The notes below the pieces were generated by a model, which saw only the letters and a program-made list of their open reading frames with translations, was not told the origin of the DNA and did not search any database. A stretch of 9,606 nt of DNA from Methanocellales archaeon (GTDB lineage Archaea > Halobacteriota > UBA148 > JAUWXC01). Of the stretch, positions 7,800 through 9,606 are shown piece by piece; position 1 is the stretch's first letter, and the number at the start of each line of letters is the position of its first letter. Position numbers and translations under genes: made by a program. Location: contig JAUWXC010000021.1 of the NCBI GenBank assembly GCA_030616565.1, forward strand, positions 1 through 9,606, read 5' to 3'.

Positions 7800-8612
7800 T
7801 TATCTGACCAAGTTTAATATCGACAGGGTTGCAAATACTGCCTCTTCTGTTCTAACGGTGGCAGTTCCCTGATCTGGTATGGTGTTGATGAGGTAGTCCG
7901 CAAGGTCGGAAAGCGTGCAACCTTCCTCGTGCAGGATATCCTCGATTCCCCTTGTGGGAGAACCAAACGCGACTGAGACGCTTTCTTTCATCGCTTTTTG
8001 CAATTGGGCAAGTAATCGCTCATCTACGATGTTACCCTTTCTCGATGTTGCAATTACCAATGACTGCGCTTTGAGCGTCTCGCCCAGCGCTCCTGCAACC
8101 TCGGTTTGATATCCCCAGTACTGGGGGATTTGACGTCTATCCCACAGCTCAACTTGCAGGGGTCTTCGCGAAAAGATCCTGACGGTCACGCGCTCTCCCT
8201 TGCGCACCGTTCTATCAGCACGCAACGGAACCGGGCCTTCTGTGCCAATATCGACCCAAGCGCCTTCGTCAGATCCGACCACGACTCCTTCTCGATATTC
8301 TCCTACTTCAGGAGATGAACGCAGTGGATGGTGGGGTGTCCGTAGCGGCGGAATCACTCCTGCATACTTAAGCTCGTCCATCAAAGGGAAGAGGTGTTTT
8401 CTCAGATATTGCGGCGTTTCCGCGTATCTGAGCACCAGATCGATGAATTTGCTGTCATCGTATTGCGGGTCTCTGTATATGATGATTCTGTCCACCCTGA
8501 AAATGGACGCCGCCCTGGCGATTTGTCCCACTTTGTAGGTTTTGATTCGCTGATCCTTGCTCTCAGACGTCAAGGATGATGGTATTATTACCGACAGATA
8601 ACCGCTGCGCAT
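7800..8612 (-). CDS. SPOUT-family RNA methyltransferase (MT0001/C9orf114, DUF171 family)
   Basis: The product (270 residues from this start) belongs to the archaeal SPOUT family typified by MT0001 of Methanothermobacter, annotated as putative RNA uridine N3-methyltransferase; the exact substrate here is unknown. Seen in sequence: an N-terminal half-domain (SVIIPSSLTSE, KTYKVGQIARAASIFRVDRI), the ETPQYLRKHLFPLMDELKYAGVIPPLRTPHHP region split here only by description (residues 65-96), an inserted OB-like region at about 101-160, and the knot with GSPTRGI (217-223) and NTIPDQGTATVRTEEAV (243-259), where S-adenosylmethionine would bind. The frame opens at 8627, but a TATA box at 8642-8649 predicts transcription starting near 8617-8620, inside that extension. 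The ATG at 8612 fits the family N-terminus. It heads the ribosomal operon, as in Methanothermobacter. Confidence 0.9.
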   Translation of the reverse strand: MRSGYLSVIIPSSLTSESKDQRIKTYKVGQIARAASIFRVDRIIIYRDPQYDDSKFIDLVLRYAETPQYLRKHLFPLMDELKYAGVIPPLRTPHHPLRSSPEVGEYREGVVVGSDEGAWVDIGTEGPVPLRADRTVRKGERVTVRIFSRRPLQVELWDRRQIPQYWGYQTEVAGALGETLKAQSLVIATSRKGNIVDERLLAQLQKAMKESVSVAFGSPTRGIEDILHEEGCTLSDLADYLINTIPDQGTATVRTEEAVFATLSILNLVR

Positions 8613-8640
8613 CTCGTGTTTCCTCATAGATTGGACTATT

Positions 8641-8652
8641 CTTATATAAAGG
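8641..8652. promoter_or_regulatory. Shared palindromic TATA box for the divergent operons
   Basis: The 68-base gap between the two divergent ATGs contains one clear TATA element. Its core TTATATAA (8642-8649) reads the same on both strands. On the minus strand it extends to TTTATATA, the archaeal consensus; on the plus strand the match is one base weaker. The usual 25-27 base distance predicts transcription starts near 8617-8620 (minus) and 8672-8675 (plus), leaving leaders of about 5-10 bases before the ATGs at 8612 and 8681. No other TATA-like element is visible in this gap. The bidirectional use is inferred. Confidence 0.7.
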
Positions 8653-8680
8653 TTGCCTGTGATAAGTTTTGTGTGCGAAT

Positions 8681-9103
8681 ATGAAAAAATTCGAGTTTCT
8701 GGATTTTGCGACGGCGGATGTTTGCTTCAGGGCATATGGCGCAACGCTGGATGAATTATTTGCCAATGCCGCCCTTGCGATGTTTGAGGTCATGGTGGAA
8801 ACGAAGAACGTCGAGCCAAAAATTGTGAGGGAAATCGAAGTTAAGGGTGAGGACCTGCAGTCGTTGATGTTCTGTTGGCTGAACGAGTTGCTCTTTTACG
8901 TCGACTCCGAAGGCTTGGTGTTTGCCAAATTCGATGTTAAGGTCGACGAAACCCAGATGGAGTTACGTGCGAAGATATTCGGCGAACCCATCGACGCCGA
9001 AAAGCACAAGCCAAAGATAGATGTCAAGGCTTGCACGTATCACAAGATGGGGGTCGAGAAGCACGCTGGAAAATGGATGGCGCAGGTGATCGTCGATGTG
9101 TGA
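8681..9103 (+). CDS. Archease (activator of the RtcB RNA ligase)
   Basis: The 140-residue product is archease, a small protein that promotes guanylylation and turnover of the RNA ligase RtcB in tRNA splicing and RNA repair. Family features are the N-terminal ATADVCFRAYGATLDELFAN stretch, AALAMFEVMVE, KGEDLQSLMFCWLNELLFYV in the middle, and IDAEKHKPKIDVKACTYHKM leading to GKWMAQVIVDV. The aspartate of the TAD motif (D13) and the penultimate aspartate (D139) fit the acidic metal-binding residues of the family. Length is usual (about 140). The frame opens at a TTG at 8669, but the ATG at 8681 is better: it gives the usual short N-terminus and lies just downstream of the predicted transcription start. 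No ribosome binding site precedes it, as expected for a leaderless or nearly leaderless message. Confidence 0.92.
   Translation: MKKFEFLDFATADVCFRAYGATLDELFANAALAMFEVMVETKNVEPKIVREIEVKGEDLQSLMFCWLNELLFYVDSEGLVFAKFDVKVDETQMELRAKIFGEPIDAEKHKPKIDVKACTYHKMGVEKHAGKWMAQVIVDV
9084..9090 (+). promoter_or_regulatory. Strong Shine-Dalgarno site for the zinc-ribbon gene
   Basis: AGGTGAT lies within the last codons of archease, 5 bases before the ATG at 9096. It matches the sequence complementary to the 16S rRNA 3' end (AGGAGGTGAT) over seven bases, the same motif that precedes S19. It decides the start of the overlapping small gene. Confidence 0.8.
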
Positions 9104-9239
9104 TGTGGCGAAGGTGGAAAAGAGGAAATGTCCAAACTGCGGCGCAAGCTTGGAATTCGTCCTCGACGAGTGGATGTGCGCGGAGTGCGAATATCACGAG
9201 GAGGCGCCGAAGAAGGATGTGAAAGGGTCGTTTAGGTGA
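9096..9239 (+). CDS. Small zinc-ribbon protein (47 residues), function unknown
   Basis: I found this short gene by reading the frame after archease. The product starts MCDVAKVEKRK and ends DVKGSFR. It has two cysteine pairs, C12-x2-C15 (CPNCG) and C28-x2-C31 (CAEC), 12 residues apart, with W26 and Y33 flanking the second pair: a classic zinc ribbon, which often binds nucleic acid or protein partners. I do not recognise a specific family. It overlaps archease by 8 bases and has a seven-base Shine-Dalgarno match in the archease 3' end, so the two are almost certainly cotranscribed and translationally coupled. Base composition (about 55 % G+C in 9121-9180) matches archease. A GTG at 9105 is a less likely start. 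Confidence 0.82.
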   Translation: MCDVAKVEKRKCPNCGASLEFVLDEWMCAECEYHEEAPKKDVKGSFR

Positions 9240-9280
9240 AGTCTAGACCCACAGTCCACTTATCACCGTTTGGGAAAACA

Positions 9281-9288
9281 TAATTAAT
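9281..9288 (+). promoter_or_regulatory. Possible TATA element for the membrane-protein gene
   Basis: TAATTAAT lies 26 to 33 bases before the ATG at 9314, the position expected for a leaderless archaeal message. No Shine-Dalgarno-like motif precedes that ATG. The element is a weak match in an A/T-rich region and could be chance. Confidence 0.25.
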
Positions 9289-9313
9289 GAGATAAACTAT
9301 ACTTAATAATGGT

Positions 9314-9606
9314 ATGAGAGAAAGATCGTCTATATCAAAAGTAAAAAAAGAAAAGATCTTTGGCGTGTTTCTCAAATATGTCAATACCATAATTCTAAAA
9401 GCAACGTATACAGCAATTATTTTCATCGCTATAATTTTCTTCGCGAGTTTGGTTTACCGCCCACTTTACGATTACATAAATTTTTTTAATTTAAGCGGTA
9501 CTGCGTGGTTTATATATCTTGTCTTATTGTCTTTCTCCCTAACATTTGTTTCTGATGTTGCTAAACAAATTCGTAAAAAGGTACATGATTATTTTTTTGA
9601 AAAGAC
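9314..9606 (+). CDS. Unrecognised two-helix membrane protein, cut by the window edge
   Basis: This frame is open from ATG 9314 to the window end, 97 codons without a stop. An in-frame TAA at 9293 rules out a longer N-terminus with a start upstream. The product begins MRERSSISKVKKEKIFGVFL, is basic at the N-terminus, and has two hydrophobic stretches at about residues 30-48 (ATYTAIIFIAIIFFASLVY) and 62-80 (AWFIYLVLLSFSLTFVS), followed by basic KQIRKKVHDYFFEK. The charge pattern suggests a hairpin with both ends in the cytoplasm. I do not recognise a family. The region is about 30 % G+C, far below the genes to the left, so it may be a recently acquired or weakly constrained gene. An opposite-strand frame (9232-9426) overlaps it, but the plus-strand frame is longer and has a better membrane-protein pattern. 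Confidence 0.5.
   Translation, partial: MRERSSISKVKKEKIFGVFLKYVNTIILKATYTAIIFIAIIFFASLVYRPLYDYINFFNLSGTAWFIYLVLLSFSLTFVSDVAKQIRKKVHDYFFEK

Noticed and set aside
8613..8627. An upstream ATG for the methyltransferase at 8627
   Set aside because: A GAGG motif lies close to it on the wrong side, and the predicted transcription start from the TATA box falls inside this extension. The ATG at 8612 matches the family start better.
9031..9222. A 63-codon plus-strand frame overlapping the archease end
   Set aside because: It is an out-of-frame reading of archease and the zinc-ribbon gene, with an Arg-rich tail. The frame from 9096 has the cysteine pairs and the ribosome binding site.
9241..9248. The 8-base palindrome GTCTAGAC after the zinc-ribbon stop as an operator or terminator
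   Set aside because: It is very short, has no loop or following T-run, and palindromes of this size occur by chance. No other copy was noticed.
9232..9426. A 64-codon minus-strand frame in the A/T-rich region
   Set aside because: It overlaps the longer plus-strand membrane-protein frame antisense. It is hydrophobic only because its complement is, and no promoter or ribosome binding site was seen. It remains a weak alternative.

Overview
The window is an archaeal chromosomal segment dominated by the S10-spc-type ribosomal protein cluster, read entirely on the minus strand from about position 8612 down to position 1. Features that mark it as archaeal are the presence of S4e and the RNase P protein Rpp29 (rnp1) inside the cluster, the CxxxxCPFHG form of S17, a zinc-binding S14, TATA-type promoters and a SPOUT methyltransferase heading the operon. 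The ribosomal proteins resemble those of Euryarchaeota of the methanogen/Halobacteriota kind; I cannot place the organism more finely from sequence alone.

Layout in transcription order (right to left, minus strand): SPOUT RNA methyltransferase (MT0001/DUF171 family), L3, L4, L23, L2, S19, L22, S3, L29, Rnp1, S17, L14, L24, S4e, L5, S14, S8. S8 runs off the left edge and lacks only its last residue or so. The genes are packed with gaps of at most about 10 bases; four junctions are ATGA overlaps and two are TAATG overlaps, and Shine-Dalgarno motifs (GAGG, GGAG, GGTGAT) lie inside the ends of upstream genes. This indicates one long, translationally coupled transcript making both ribosomal subunits plus RNase P. 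Several starts were moved inwards from the longest reading frame (methyltransferase, L4, L23, L2, S4e) on the basis of family N-termini and ribosome binding sites.

On the plus strand, diverging from the methyltransferase across a 68-base gap, lies archease (the activator of the RtcB RNA ligase), followed by a short overlapping gene for a 47-residue zinc-ribbon protein with a strong ribosome binding site. A single near-palindromic TATA box lies midway between the two divergent starts and could serve both directions.

From about 9240 to the right edge the G+C content falls to about 30 % (90 of 300 bases in 9301-9600), against 50-55 % in the archease region. This part holds the beginning of a gene for an unrecognised two-helix membrane protein. 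It may be the edge of an accessory region. No tRNA, rRNA, CRISPR array, insertion sequence or novel multi-gene system was found; most of the window is a conserved housekeeping operon.
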